Below are positions 18,631-27,161 of a stretch of DNA of 64,000 nt, piece after piece. The notes under the pieces were generated by a model. The model had not been told where the DNA came from. It ran no database searches and worked only from the letters and a program-made list of their open reading frames with translations. The position numbers were made by a program, and so were the translations under genes. The stretch is from Ferribacterium limneticum (GTDB taxonomy: Bacteria; Pseudomonadota; Gammaproteobacteria; Burkholderiales; Rhodocyclaceae), in contig NZ_CP075189.1 in NCBI RefSeq assembly GCF_020510565.1, positions 1,596,501 through 1,660,500 on the forward strand, in the 5' to 3' direction. Each line of letters opens with the position of its first letter. Positions within the stretch are counted from its first letter, which is position 1.

Positions 18631-19482
18631 ATGCAATCCCTGTGGATGATCGCCGCCAGTTTTCTCTTCGCCTGCATGGGCGTCTGCGTCAAGTTTGCCG
18701 CGCAGACCCATTCGGCCGTGGAGATCACTTTTTACCGCAGCTTCATCTCGCTGATCCTGATGTTCGGGCTGGTTCGCCTGAATGGCGTGCCGCTCGCCAC
18801 GCCGCATCTGCGCTGGCAGGTGACGCGCGGCGCCGTCGGTTTCATCGCGCTTTTCGCCTATTTCTACGCCATCACGCTGCTGCCGCTGGCGACGGCTGTG
18901 ACGCTCAACTACACCTCGGCCATCTTCCTGGCGCTTTACCTCGGTTTCGCCGGCATGCAACTGCGCAAGGGCATCATGGGCGCGCTGGTCCTTGGACTGG
19001 TCGGCGTCGTCGTGCTGCTCAAACCGACCATGCACGCCGATCAACTGGTCGGCGGCCTGATTGGCCTCGGCTCTGGCGTCATGGCCGGCATGGCTTATTT
19101 CAGCGTGCGCGAACTCGGGGCGCGCGGCGAGCCGGAAATGCGCACGGTGTTCTATTTCTCTCTGGTCTCGTCGGTCGGCGCTGGCGCCTGGCTGCTGTTC
19201 AGCGACATTCACGCGGTCGACCTCAAAAGCGGCCTGCTTTTGCTCGGTGTCGCCAGCTTCGCCACGGTCGCCCAACTGGCCATGACCCGCGCCTACACGC
19301 GCGGCAAGACGCTGATGTCGGCGGCGCTGGCCTACAGCACGGTGATCTTCTCCAGCCTGTTCGGCATGGCCTTCTGGGGCGAGGTGCTGGACGCCTCGGC
19401 ATGGGTGGCGATCGGCCTGATCATCCTGTCCGGCATCGCCGCCACCCACTTTTCCCGCGCCAACCCGGCAGAAGGCGATTAG
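18631..19482 (+). CDS. EamA/DMT-family transporter
   Basis: A 283-residue protein with ten predicted transmembrane helices in two EamA repeats. It begins [20 protein letters not shown], with [11 protein letters not shown] and the first-repeat end [20 protein letters not shown]. Members export amino acids, nucleotide precursors or drugs; the substrate cannot be told from sequence. The stop overlaps the convergent terC stop by 4 bp. Confidence 0.88.
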   Translation: MQSLWMIAASFLFACMGVCVKFAAQTHSAVEITFYRSFISLILMFGLVRLNGVPLATPHLRWQVTRGAVGFIALFAYFYAITLLPLATAVTLNYTSAIFLALYLGFAGMQLRKGIMGALVLGLVGVVVLLKPTMHADQLVGGLIGLGSGVMAGMAYFSVRELGARGEPEMRTVFYFSLVSSVGAGAWLLFSDIHAVDLKSGLLLLGVASFATVAQLAMTRAYTRGKTLMSAALAYSTVIFSSLFGMAFWGEVLDASAWVAIGLIILSGIAATHFSRANPAEGD

Positions 19483-20429
19483 CTCCGGCGTAGCGACAGC
19501 ACGACCGCCGTGCCGATGATGCTGGCGACGACGCCGAGCGAAACGAGCACCGGAATAGGGTAGAGGTCGATGAGCAGCATCTTGATGCCGATAAAGACCA
19601 GCACAACGGCCAGCCCGTACTTGAGCAGAGCGAAGCGGTCGGCCATGTCGGCGAGCAGGAAGTACATGGCGCGCAGGCCGAGGATCGCGAAGACGTTGGA
19701 GGTCAGCACGATGAACGGGTCGGTGGTGATGGCGAAGATGGCGGGAATCGAGTCGACCGCGAAAATGATGTCCGAGAGCTCGACCAGCACCAGAACGAGT
19801 AGCAGCGGCGTGGCATGGCGGACGAGGCGCCCGCCGTCGTTGATGCCGACGAAAAAGCGTTCGCCGTGCAGCGTATCGGTCACTTTCAGGTGGCGGCGCA
19901 GCCAGCGGATGACGGGGTTTTGCGCCAGATCCGGCTTGGCTTCGGCGAACCACCACATCTTGATGCCGGTGAGCAGCAGGAAGGCGCCGAAGACGTAAAG
20001 CAGCCAGTGAAACTGCGCGATGAGCCAGACGCCAGCAAAGATCATCACCGTGCGCAGCACGATGGCGCCGAGCACGCCGAAAATCAGCACGCGCTTTTGC
20101 AGCTCGGGCGGAATGGCGAAAAAGCCGAAAAGCATGAGCCAGACGAAAACATTGTCGACCGCCAGCGATTTTTCGATCAGGTAGCCGGTGACGAATTCGA
20201 GTGCTTTCTGGTTGGCGACCTCGCGCCCGGCGGCGCCATCAAGGTACAGCCACAGCGCCCCGGCGAAAAGCAGCGAGACGGTGACCCAGATCAGCGACCA
20301 GACCGCCGCTTCGCGGATGCTGACGCGGTGCTGGCGGCCGCCGCCGACTGCCAGCAGGTCGATGGCCAGCATGACGAGGACGATGGCGAAAAAGCCGGTC
20401 CACATCCAGGTAGTGCCGATGGTTTCCAT
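19479..20429 (-). CDS. TerC/Alx family membrane protein, probable manganese exporter
   Basis: A 316-residue integral membrane protein. Signatures are [19 protein letters not shown] and [19 protein letters not shown], with acidic residues in helices that are thought to bind Mn. The start at 20429 has a strong ribosome site (GGAAGGAG). A yybP-ykoY-type riboswitch lies upstream, which supports a role in Mn(II) export or Mn supply to exported proteins rather than tellurite resistance. It closely resembles E. coli Alx. Confidence 0.92.
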   Translation of the reverse strand: METIGTTWMWTGFFAIVLVMLAIDLLAVGGGRQHRVSIREAAVWSLIWVTVSLLFAGALWLYLDGAAGREVANQKALEFVTGYLIEKSLAVDNVFVWLMLFGFFAIPPELQKRVLIFGVLGAIVLRTVMIFAGVWLIAQFHWLLYVFGAFLLLTGIKMWWFAEAKPDLAQNPVIRWLRRHLKVTDTLHGERFFVGINDGGRLVRHATPLLLVLVLVELSDIIFAVDSIPAIFAITTDPFIVLTSNVFAILGLRAMYFLLADMADRFALLKYGLAVVLVFIGIKMLLIDLYPIPVLVSLGVVASIIGTAVVLSLRRS

Positions 20430-20464
20430 GGTGAGACTCCTTCCTGTTCCGCCTGCCCACCGCA

Positions 20465-20486
20465 TTTTCCGGCGCTGGCCGGAAAA
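20465..20486 (-). promoter_or_regulatory. Hairpin between riboswitch and terC start
   Basis: TTTTCCGGC (20465-20473) pairs with GCCGGAAAA (20478-20486). It lies between the aptamer and the terC ribosome site and may be part of the expression platform. On the minus strand it is not followed by a T-run, so it is not a standard terminator. Confidence 0.45.
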
Positions 20487-20500
20487 GCTGGCGAGACAAG

Positions 20501-20622
20501 ACCCTGCCGCGCGGCAAGGGTCTGGCTCGCAGTTCGCGGGGCGGACTGCCCGTGGCACCGGAACAGCTTGCGCAACTGTTCGTATTGACGACGCCGCGGC
20601 GGAGAGCTACTCCCCCAGGATG
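20501..20622 (-). ncRNA. yybP-ykoY manganese riboswitch
   Basis: Read on the minus strand, the leader of terC has the conserved 5' segment GGGGGAGTAGC (about 20619-20606), the middle GTCGTCAATACGAAC (about 20592-20578) and the 3' segment ACTGCGAGCCAGACC (about 20535-20520), then a GC stem. These match in order and spacing the loops of the Mn-sensing riboswitch upstream of E. coli alx. It should switch on terC when Mn(II) is high. The strand and gene context (TerC) agree. Confidence 0.88.
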
Positions 20623-20773
20623 CTGTCGGCCACCGAACAAGGCGACCGGCAAGGCTTGGAAAGGCAGCGCCCCGGGAAAGTTCCGCCGTCGTGTCGTGCT
20701 GCCCGAATGGCGCCCCGGTGGCGGATTCCGGGTTACACTGGAACCGAATCAGAACAACAATGAGGAGCGCATC

Positions 20774-21115
20774 ATGATTGTCATCGACCATCAACCGAGC
20801 CGCGTAGGGGTTTCCGTCTTCGGCGAATTCACGTTGGCCGACTACAAGGAATTCGAAGAAGTCGTCAATTTCAAGGTCCAGTTCGAAGGTCCGGTCGATC
20901 TCTGTTTCGACCTGAGCCAGATGGCCGGCCTGACGCTCGATGTGGCGTGGGAGGAAATCAAGTTCTCGCGCGCCCATGCCAACGATTTCAAGCGCATTGC
21001 CGTCGTCACTAACAGCCAGTGGGTGACCTGGAGTGCCTGGCTGTCGCAGACCTTCGTCAATGCCGACGTCGAAGTCTTCGAGAACGTCGACGAAGCCAAG
21101 GCCTGGCTGGGCTGA
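20774..21115 (+). CDS. SpoIIAA-like/STAS domain protein
   Basis: A 113-residue protein: VIDHQPSRVGVSVFGEFTLADY, then FDLSQMAGLTLDVAWEEIKF and RIAVVTNSQWVTWSAWLS, the pattern of the small SpoIIAA-like (STAS-related) family of proteobacteria. No known partner kinase is nearby. The ATG at 20774 follows a GAGGAG ribosome site; the 344-bp gap before it holds the terC riboswitch on the other strand. It is 6 bp from the sulfurtransferase and is probably co-transcribed. Function is unknown. Confidence 0.82.
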   Translation: MIVIDHQPSRVGVSVFGEFTLADYKEFEEVVNFKVQFEGPVDLCFDLSQMAGLTLDVAWEEIKFSRAHANDFKRIAVVTNSQWVTWSAWLSQTFVNADVEVFENVDEAKAWLG

Positions 21116-21121
21116 TCCGGC

Positions 21122-21961
21122 ATGAGTTTTACCACGCTGGTCGATGTCGCGACGCTGCAGGCCCATGTCGACGACCCCAATTGGCTGGTCGTCGATGTCC
21201 GCCACCAGCTGGCCGATACCGGCTACGGCGAGCGTGTTTACGCCGAGGGGCACATTCCCGGCGCCGTCTTCCTGCATTGCGACCGCGATCTGTCCGGGCC
21301 GATAACCGGCTGCAATGGCCGTCATCCGCTGCCCGACCCGGAAAAACTGGCGCAACGGCTGGGCGAAATCGGCATCGGTGCGACGACGCAAGTCGTCGTC
21401 TACGACGATGCCCAGGGCATGATCGCCGGGCGCCTGTGGTGGCTGATGCGCTGGCTTGGCCATGACAGCGTGGCGCTGCTCGACGGTGGACTGCAGGCTT
21501 GGCAGGCGGCTGGCGGGGTAATGACCGACCTTGTGCCGACGCTGTCACCACGCATTTTCGTGCCGCTCAGGCAGGACCAACTGGTCGAGGCCGATTACGT
21601 CCTCGAACGCATCGAAACGCCGCACATGCATCTGGTCGACGGGCGCGGTGCGGACCGCTTCCGCGGCGAGAACGAAACCATCGATCCGGTCGGTGGCCAC
21701 ATTCCCGGCGCCGTCAATCGTTTTTTCAAGGACAACCTGCTGCTCGATGGCCGTTTCAAGCCGGCCGCCGAGCTACGTGCAGAGTGGCTGGCCATCCTGG
21801 CCGGTTCGCCGCCCGATCTGGTTGTCCATCAATGTGGCTCAGGTGTTTCCGCCTGCCTCAACCTGGTCGCCATGGAAATCGCCGGCCTGCCGGGTTCGCG
21901 TCTCTATGCCGGCTCGTGGAGCGAGTGGTGCGCCGATCCAGGGCGCCCGGTGGCGCGCTGA
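21122..21961 (+). CDS. sseA: Sulfurtransferase, rhodanese/3-mercaptopyruvate type
   Basis: A 279-residue protein with two rhodanese domains. The N-terminal domain has DVRHQLADTGYG and YAEGHIPGAVFLHCDRDLSG; the C-terminal active loop has Cys238 in QCGSGVSACLN. A CGSGV loop is typical of 3-mercaptopyruvate sulfurtransferase, whereas thiosulfate enzymes carry CRKGV. It moves sulfane sulfur from 3-mercaptopyruvate to acceptors such as cyanide or thiols. Confidence 0.88.
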   Translation: MSFTTLVDVATLQAHVDDPNWLVVDVRHQLADTGYGERVYAEGHIPGAVFLHCDRDLSGPITGCNGRHPLPDPEKLAQRLGEIGIGATTQVVVYDDAQGMIAGRLWWLMRWLGHDSVALLDGGLQAWQAAGGVMTDLVPTLSPRIFVPLRQDQLVEADYVLERIETPHMHLVDGRGADRFRGENETIDPVGGHIPGAVNRFFKDNLLLDGRFKPAAELRAEWLAILAGSPPDLVVHQCGSGVSACLNLVAMEIAGLPGSRLYAGSWSEWCADPGRPVAR

Positions 21962-21977
21962 GCGGGTCGTTCGCTAC

Positions 21978-22151
21978 ATGGAAAGTCCGAAGACAGGCCT
22001 CATCCTTCTCGCGCTGGTCGCTATCACCACGGCGTCTGGCGCCTTCCTTGGCTGGACGCTCAGGCCGTCGGCGGTGCCCGTCGAAGCGGCAAAACCGGTT
22101 GCTGAAACACCTGTCGACGCGCCGGCCAGTCTCAGGGTTCCAAGCGAGTAA
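21978..22151 (+). CDS. Small single-pass membrane protein, hypothetical
   Basis: A 57-residue protein: MESPKTGLILLALVAITTAS gives one transmembrane helix, then a Pro/Ala/Val-rich tail. It follows sseA by 16 bp and its 3' end overlaps queG (opposite strand) by 20 bp. I do not recognise a family. It could be a small membrane anchor of unknown role. Confidence 0.5.
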   Translation: MESPKTGLILLALVAITTASGAFLGWTLRPSAVPVEAAKPVAETPVDAPASLRVPSE

Positions 22152-23178
22152 GCGCCCATTCGACGTGCTCGCGGACCAACGCCGACGGATGGTCCAATTT
22201 CATTTTTAGCGCATTTTTCCGGTTGACCGTGGAAGTCCCGTTGCCGAGCGCCACGGCGATATTGCGCAGCCAGCGCTCATGCCCGATGCGGCGGATCGGG
22301 TTGCCGGCCAGCCGCTCGTTGAATTCCGCTTCCGTCCAGTTGAACAGCTCGATCAGCGTTGCCGTATTGAGCCCGTGACGCGGCGAAAATTCGGGGTCAC
22401 CAAGCTGGGCGAAGCGATTCCATGGGCAGCACAACTGGCAGTCGTCGCAGCCGTAAATGCGGTTGCCGATCAGCGGGCGGAACTCTTCGGGAATGGGCCC
22501 GGCTAGCTCGATGGTCAAATAGCTGATGCAGCGCCGGGCGTCAACCTGGTAGGGCGCAACGATGGCCTTGGTCGGGCAGGCGTCAAGGCAGGCCGTGCAG
22601 GTGCCACAGTGTTCCTCGATCGGTTCGTCGGGCGGTAGCGGGAGGTCGGTGTAGATGTCGCCGAGAAAGCGCCAGGAGCCTTCCTTCGAGAGCAGCAGCG
22701 TGTGCTTGCCACGCCAGCCAAGGCCGGCCTGACGGGCAAATTCGACTTCCATGACTGGCGCCGAGTCGGAAAAGACACGGTAGCCGAACGGCCCGGTCAG
22801 CGCGGCAATGGCGTCGGCCAGCTTCTGCAGTCGGGTGCGAATCAGCTTGTGGTAGTCGCGTCCCTGAGCGTAGCGAGAGATGGCCGCCTGCTCCGGCTGA
22901 TCGGCGATTTCGCGGTGTGGCAGGTAGTCGATGGCCGCGCTGATCACGGTGATCGTTCCCGGATGCAGTTGCGGCGGGTCGGCGCGCAATTCGGCATGGC
23001 GGGCCATATAATCCATCTCGCCGTGGCAGCCCGCCGCCAGCCATTCCCGCATTTTTTCGACGGCGGGGCCGGGTTCGGCCCGCGCCACGCCAACGGCAGC
23101 AAAGCCGAGTTCCTTGCCGGCGTCGCGGATTTTTTCCTTGAGCGCTGCGTAATCCACCGTGGAGTCCTGATCGTGCAT
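22132..23178 (-). CDS. queG: Epoxyqueuosine reductase QueG
   Basis: Cobalamin- and iron-sulfur-dependent enzyme for the last step of queuosine synthesis in tRNA. Two ferredoxin motifs are seen: CGTCTACLDACPTKAI and CDDCQLCCPWNRFAQ. The cobalamin-binding domain includes SDSAPVMEVEFARQAGLGW and GKHTLLLSKEGSW. The C-terminal HEAT-like region ends LVREHVEWALTRLEP. A copy of the dispersed repeat encodes STVNRKNALKMK just before this end, in frame. The ATG at 23178 directly faces the tsaE start. The length is 348 residues. Confidence 0.94.
   Translation of the reverse strand: MHDQDSTVDYAALKEKIRDAGKELGFAAVGVARAEPGPAVEKMREWLAAGCHGEMDYMARHAELRADPPQLHPGTITVISAAIDYLPHREIADQPEQAAISRYAQGRDYHKLIRTRLQKLADAIAALTGPFGYRVFSDSAPVMEVEFARQAGLGWRGKHTLLLSKEGSWRFLGDIYTDLPLPPDEPIEEHCGTCTACLDACPTKAIVAPYQVDARRCISYLTIELAGPIPEEFRPLIGNRIYGCDDCQLCCPWNRFAQLGDPEFSPRHGLNTATLIELFNWTEAEFNERLAGNPIRRIGHERWLRNIAVALGNGTSTVNRKNALKMKLDHPSALVREHVEWALTRLEP
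22197..22234 (+). repeat. Dispersed repeat copy inside queG
   Basis: ATTTCATTTTTAGCGC, then ATTTTTCCGGTTGACC and GTGGAA: 38 bases and very close to the consensus. It is antisense to queG, yet the gene reads through it in frame. Confidence 0.85.
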
Positions 23179-23688
23179 AGCCCAGATGTTACCGCCGTTT
23201 TCGAATTGCCCGACGAGGCGGCCACCCAGCGCCTGGGCGAAATGCTGGCGCCATTGCTGCAGCCGGGGATGGTGATCTTCCTCGAAGGTGACCTCGGCGC
23301 GGGCAAGACAACCCTGTCGCGCGCCATGATTCGGGCACTTGGTCACACCGGCCCGGTCAAAAGTCCTACCTATTCACTGGTTGAAGTTTACGTAGTTTCG
23401 AGCTTATACTTATATCACTTTGATTTTTATCGTTTCGAGTCCCCAGAGGAGTTTCTCGATGCGGGCTTTGATGAATACTTTAATGACACTGCGATCTGTC
23501 TGGTCGAATGGCCGGAAAGGGCTGCTGGCTGCGTTTCGTCGCCAGACTTGCGGTTGCGTATTCATCATGCAGGTGTCGGGCGTATCCTCGAAGCCGTGGC
23601 AGATTCACCGAAAGGGCAGGCATGTCTGAACACGCTCGTCCCAGCCATGGCCGCCGCCAGCTCCTCCGCTACGCCGGCGCCTCGCTGA
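23173..23688 (+). CDS. tsaE: tRNA threonylcarbamoyladenosine biosynthesis ATPase TsaE
   Basis: P-loop ATPase that drives the TsaB-TsaD complex in t6A37 tRNA modification. Walker A is EGDLGAGKTTLSRAMIRALG, followed by the conserved VKSPTYSLVEVY, YHFDFYRFESPEEFLDAGF and VEWPERA. The GTG at 23173 is the only start that keeps the N-terminal LPDEAATQRLGEML. Its codons overlap the opposite queG start (GTGCAT). The C-terminus overlaps amiC by 67 bp. A patch at about 23390-23490 is richer in A/T than its surroundings. Confidence 0.92.
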   Translation: MHSPDVTAVFELPDEAATQRLGEMLAPLLQPGMVIFLEGDLGAGKTTLSRAMIRALGHTGPVKSPTYSLVEVYVVSSLYLYHFDFYRFESPEEFLDAGFDEYFNDTAICLVEWPERAAGCVSSPDLRLRIHHAGVGRILEAVADSPKGQACLNTLVPAMAAASSSATPAPR

Positions 23689-24968
23689 TCCTTTCCGTGA
23701 CGCCGCTGGCCGGCGCCGCAGCCAGACTGCCGTCCGTCCTCGCCGTACGCGTCTGGCCGGCCGCCGATTACACCCGCGTCACGCTCGAAACCGACGCACC
23801 GCTCAAATTCACCCATTTTACCGTTGAAAATCCGGATCGCCTCGTCGTCGACATCGAAGGCGTCGAATTCAACAGCGTCCTCGACAGCCTCGCACGCAAG
23901 GTCGCCACCGACGACCCGAACATCAAGCTGCTGCGCGCCGGTCGCTTCAAGCCGGGCGTCGTGCGCTTGGTCATGGAACTCAAGGGCAAGGTCAATCCGC
24001 AGGTGTTCACGCTTGAGCCGGCCGGCGAATATGGCCGTCGTCTGGTCCTCGACGTCTACCCGGTCAATCCGCCCGACCCGATGATGGCGCTGCTCGAAGG
24101 CCGCAAGGATGGCGTCGAGCCGCTCAAGAACGAGCAGGATTTCCAGATTGCCGAAAAACGGCCGGATGAAAGCGCCGCGAAGAAGCCCGAAAAACCGATT
24201 GAAGCGCCGGAAATCCAGACCAGCAAGAAATCCGGCAAGCCGATTGTCGACCGCTTGGTCACCATCACGCTCGACCCCGGTCACGGCGGCGAAGACCCCG
24301 GTGCGGTCGGCAAGGCCGGAACTTACGAAAAGAACGTCACGCTCGAAGTCGCCCGTCGCCTCAAGGCGCGTATTGAGGCCGAACCGAACATGCGCGCCGT
24401 GCTGACCCGCGATTCCGATTACTTCGTGCCGCTGCAGATGCGCGTCCAGAAGGCTCGGCGCATCCAGTCCGACCTCTTCCTGTCGATTCATGCCGATGCC
24501 TGGATCAAGCCCGATGCGCGCGGTTCTTCAGTCTTCGTGCTGTCCGAAAAGGGGGCCTCAAGCACGCAGGCCCGCCTGCTGGCGCAGAAGGAAAACCAGG
24601 CCGACTTGATCGGCGGCGTCAATATCGGCAGCAAGGACCTATTCCTCGCTCGTACGCTGCTCGACCTGTCGCAGACCGGGACGATCAACGATAGTTTGAA
24701 ACTGGGCAAATACTTGCTCGGCGAACTGGGTTCGATCAATACGTTGCACAAGGCCCATGTCGAACAGGCTGGCTTTGCCGTGCTCAAGGCGCCGGATATC
24801 CCGTCGGCCCTGATTGAAACGGCTTTCATCTCCAACCCGGAAGAAGAGGCTAGGCTCAACGACGATGCCTACCAGGAAAAACTGGCCGGGGCGATTGTGC
24901 GCGGCATCCGGCAGTACTTCATCAAGCATCCGCCCGGACCAAAGGCCAAGCTGGCTGCACTCGGTTAG
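23622..24968 (+). CDS. amiC: N-acetylmuramoyl-L-alanine amidase AmiC, Tat-exported
   Basis: It cleaves septal peptidoglycan so that daughter cells separate. The N-terminus has a twin-arginine signal (HGRRQLLRYAGASLIL), as in E. coli AmiC. An AMIN domain follows (about residues 40-145) to localise to the septum, then a Lys/Glu/Pro-rich linker and an Amidase_3 domain with zinc motifs TLDPGHGGEDPGAVG, SIHADAW and the catalytic Glu region ALIETAFISNPEEE. The length is 448. It is coupled to tsaE, a common arrangement. Confidence 0.95.
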   Translation: MSEHARPSHGRRQLLRYAGASLILSVTPLAGAAARLPSVLAVRVWPAADYTRVTLETDAPLKFTHFTVENPDRLVVDIEGVEFNSVLDSLARKVATDDPNIKLLRAGRFKPGVVRLVMELKGKVNPQVFTLEPAGEYGRRLVLDVYPVNPPDPMMALLEGRKDGVEPLKNEQDFQIAEKRPDESAAKKPEKPIEAPEIQTSKKSGKPIVDRLVTITLDPGHGGEDPGAVGKAGTYEKNVTLEVARRLKARIEAEPNMRAVLTRDSDYFVPLQMRVQKARRIQSDLFLSIHADAWIKPDARGSSVFVLSEKGASSTQARLLAQKENQADLIGGVNIGSKDLFLARTLLDLSQTGTINDSLKLGKYLLGELGSINTLHKAHVEQAGFAVLKAPDIPSALIETAFISNPEEEARLNDDAYQEKLAGAIVRGIRQYFIKHPPGPKAKLAALG

Positions 24969-26998
24969 TCGCGCCCGAGGAACGGAGCGCTTGCGGGCTT
25001 GCCCGAAGTGGAACTCCAGCCCTTACTTTCGTTGAGAACGACCTTGAACATCGGGGCAAGCAAGTGTCGCCCGCGTTCGTTAAGATGGTTGTTGTCAGAG
25101 AAAAGTGGGCGACCATTTCGGGAACCAAAACACTTATCGTCTTCGCAAAGATAGGGGACTGGGTCAAGAAGGCGAACTCCACAAATATCGCGCGCCTCCT
25201 TGAGGGCACCTATGACAAAGTCGTTGCGCTTGTGGTAATCCGCCAGCGTTATCGTGATATCGGGTGAATTCGGCTCTTTCCGCATAATGTTTCGGGCAAG
25301 CGCATTCGGAACATTTACGTGAAATTCCGGAATGGGCAGCATGTAGTAAACGGGCCGTTTGCTTTTTGCGTAAGAGCAGGCTGTCTCGATCAGCCGGCGA
25401 CGATAGTCGGCGAGAAAATCTATCTGGTTATCTGGAGCGATATTGGGGAGTATGGCTTGTGGCCTGCCTGGTAAATGGGTCTCCACGCGGTACAACCCGA
25501 ATGGGTATAGCGATACGCGATTGACGATCACGACGGGCACACCTGGTTCAGCCGCCGTTGTCCTGGTGAGAGCATGCGTGTTGAACGCCTTGCAGCGGGC
25601 GCCATCGGCCCTGTCGATGCTCTGGATATCCAGTACGGTCATGCATGCACCTTTGCTCCAGAGTTGGACGCCCCGGCCAAATGCGGAGGAGGCTTGCTGC
25701 AGGGCGGTAACCGTTACGCTGGCATGGCTGTCACCGATCATCATGGCGCCAACGGGAGCTTTTCCATACAAGCAACCCTCTTCACGAGAGCCGTTGAAAC
25801 ACTCAGGGCGCCAAGCGTTTTCAACAGGGGGTTCGTCGGCCAAAAGTGCAGCCGCGAGATAGGCCTGCGTCCGCTGCGGCAATACGTGCTGCTTGCTCAG
25901 CCAGGAAGCAGGAAAGGTCAGGGCGATCATGACGCCTGCGAACACCAGCCACAAGGAGCGAGTCTGGTAGCTTTTCAAGTGCTGCCGCGCGGGGGTTTCG
26001 ATATGCCGGTAGGAGAGCAAGCCCATGATCAGCGTGGCGATAAGCCCAGCAAATATGGCCTCCGCATTTTCCTGCCACCCATAGAGGCCAAGAGCAACCA
26101 CAAATGGCCAGTGCCATAGGTAGATCGAGTACGAGCGAAGGCCAATCCATTGCACAGCCGGATTTGTCAGAATCGGATTTTTGTCATCGCGTACGGCAAT
26201 GATCAGGCCTGATATGAGCACCGGAAAAATTGCCCGCCATCCCGGCCAGGGGTCGGTAGGTGACAGAAACAGGATGGACAGAAATAGCAGGAACACACTT
26301 GTTGTGGCGAGTCGCGAGGCAAGCCGGTTCGATACGGTTTTCTGCTCCGCGAAAAGGTATATCAGTCCGCCTGACAGCAGTTCCCATGCCCTGAAAGGGA
26401 GGAAGAAAAATGCTTTTTCAGGTTTGGTGGCCGTTGCATAAAGACAAGAAACCAGCGACGCAATCAAAAGCAGCACTAAAAAATAGCGGGGACTTGCTGT
26501 TTGCCGAATCTTTTTAAATACCAGAAGGAGCAGCGGTAACACAAGGTAGAACTGCCATTCCACGGATAGTGACCATGTGTGCAGAAGCCATTTTTCATGA
26601 GCGGCTGTGTCGAAATAGCCAGATTCACGTGCGTAGGTATGATTGGAGACAAAGATGGCGCTATCGCGCACATGCTTGGCCAGTTGCTGGTACTCGTATG
26701 CGGTCAGAGGCAAGAACCATCCGACCGCCAATAGGGTTACGCACATGACCAGAAGCGCCGGGACGATTCGCTTTGCACGGGCAAGATAGAAGGCTGATAG
26801 CGAAAATTTCCCAGATTCGGATGCTGACAAGATGATCCGCGTCATTAGGTAGCCGGAAATGACGAAAAATATATCGACGCCGATAAATCCGCCGTGAAAC
26901 CCTGAAATACGGAAGTGATAGAAGACGACGGCAATAACAGCCAGAGCCCTGAGGCCGTTGATGTCTTTGCGGAAATTTTCGTTTGGGGGCGATGTCAT
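24965..26998 (-). CDS. OafA/YrhL-type acyltransferase with SGNH domain
   Basis: A 677-residue membrane protein. The acyltransferase_3 domain (about residues 10-350) starts KDINGLRALAVIAVVFYHF and contains GVDIFFVISGYLMT, ARAKRIVPALL and LLHTWSLSVEWQFYLVLPL. The C-terminal periplasmic SGNH domain has MIGDSHASV and the catalytic pair in FSDNNHLNERG. Such enzymes O-acetylate O-antigen, exopolysaccharide or peptidoglycan. The base composition is lower in GC than its neighbours and it has no partner genes, which suggests transfer. The stop overlaps amiC by 4 bp. Confidence 0.92.
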   Translation of the reverse strand: MTSPPNENFRKDINGLRALAVIAVVFYHFRISGFHGGFIGVDIFFVISGYLMTRIILSASESGKFSLSAFYLARAKRIVPALLVMCVTLLAVGWFLPLTAYEYQQLAKHVRDSAIFVSNHTYARESGYFDTAAHEKWLLHTWSLSVEWQFYLVLPLLLLVFKKIRQTASPRYFLVLLLIASLVSCLYATATKPEKAFFFLPFRAWELLSGGLIYLFAEQKTVSNRLASRLATTSVFLLFLSILFLSPTDPWPGWRAIFPVLISGLIIAVRDDKNPILTNPAVQWIGLRSYSIYLWHWPFVVALGLYGWQENAEAIFAGLIATLIMGLLSYRHIETPARQHLKSYQTRSLWLVFAGVMIALTFPASWLSKQHVLPQRTQAYLAAALLADEPPVENAWRPECFNGSREEGCLYGKAPVGAMMIGDSHASVTVTALQQASSAFGRGVQLWSKGACMTVLDIQSIDRADGARCKAFNTHALTRTTAAEPGVPVVIVNRVSLYPFGLYRVETHLPGRPQAILPNIAPDNQIDFLADYRRRLIETACSYAKSKRPVYYMLPIPEFHVNVPNALARNIMRKEPNSPDITITLADYHKRNDFVIGALKEARDICGVRLLDPVPYLCEDDKCFGSRNGRPLFSDNNHLNERGRHLLAPMFKVVLNESKGWSSTSGKPASAPFLGRD

Positions 26999-27161
26999 TC
27001 AGAACAAGCGGTGACGCTTCATGGTCGGGGAGTTTTTATCTGTCCATTTGCCAAGCGATGTTGTCAGGCAGGGCTCTGCTCTCGTCGAATCATTCTTGCT
27101 AAGCAAGGCAATCTGCTGAAGTGGCATCAGGGCAGATGACGAGCGTATTTTGTTGCTTAGG

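Noticed and set aside
26999..27161. Gap between the acyltransferase and GGDEF genes searched for RNA or IS remnants
   Set aside because: No terminal repeats, tRNA-like folds or coding remnant could be seen.
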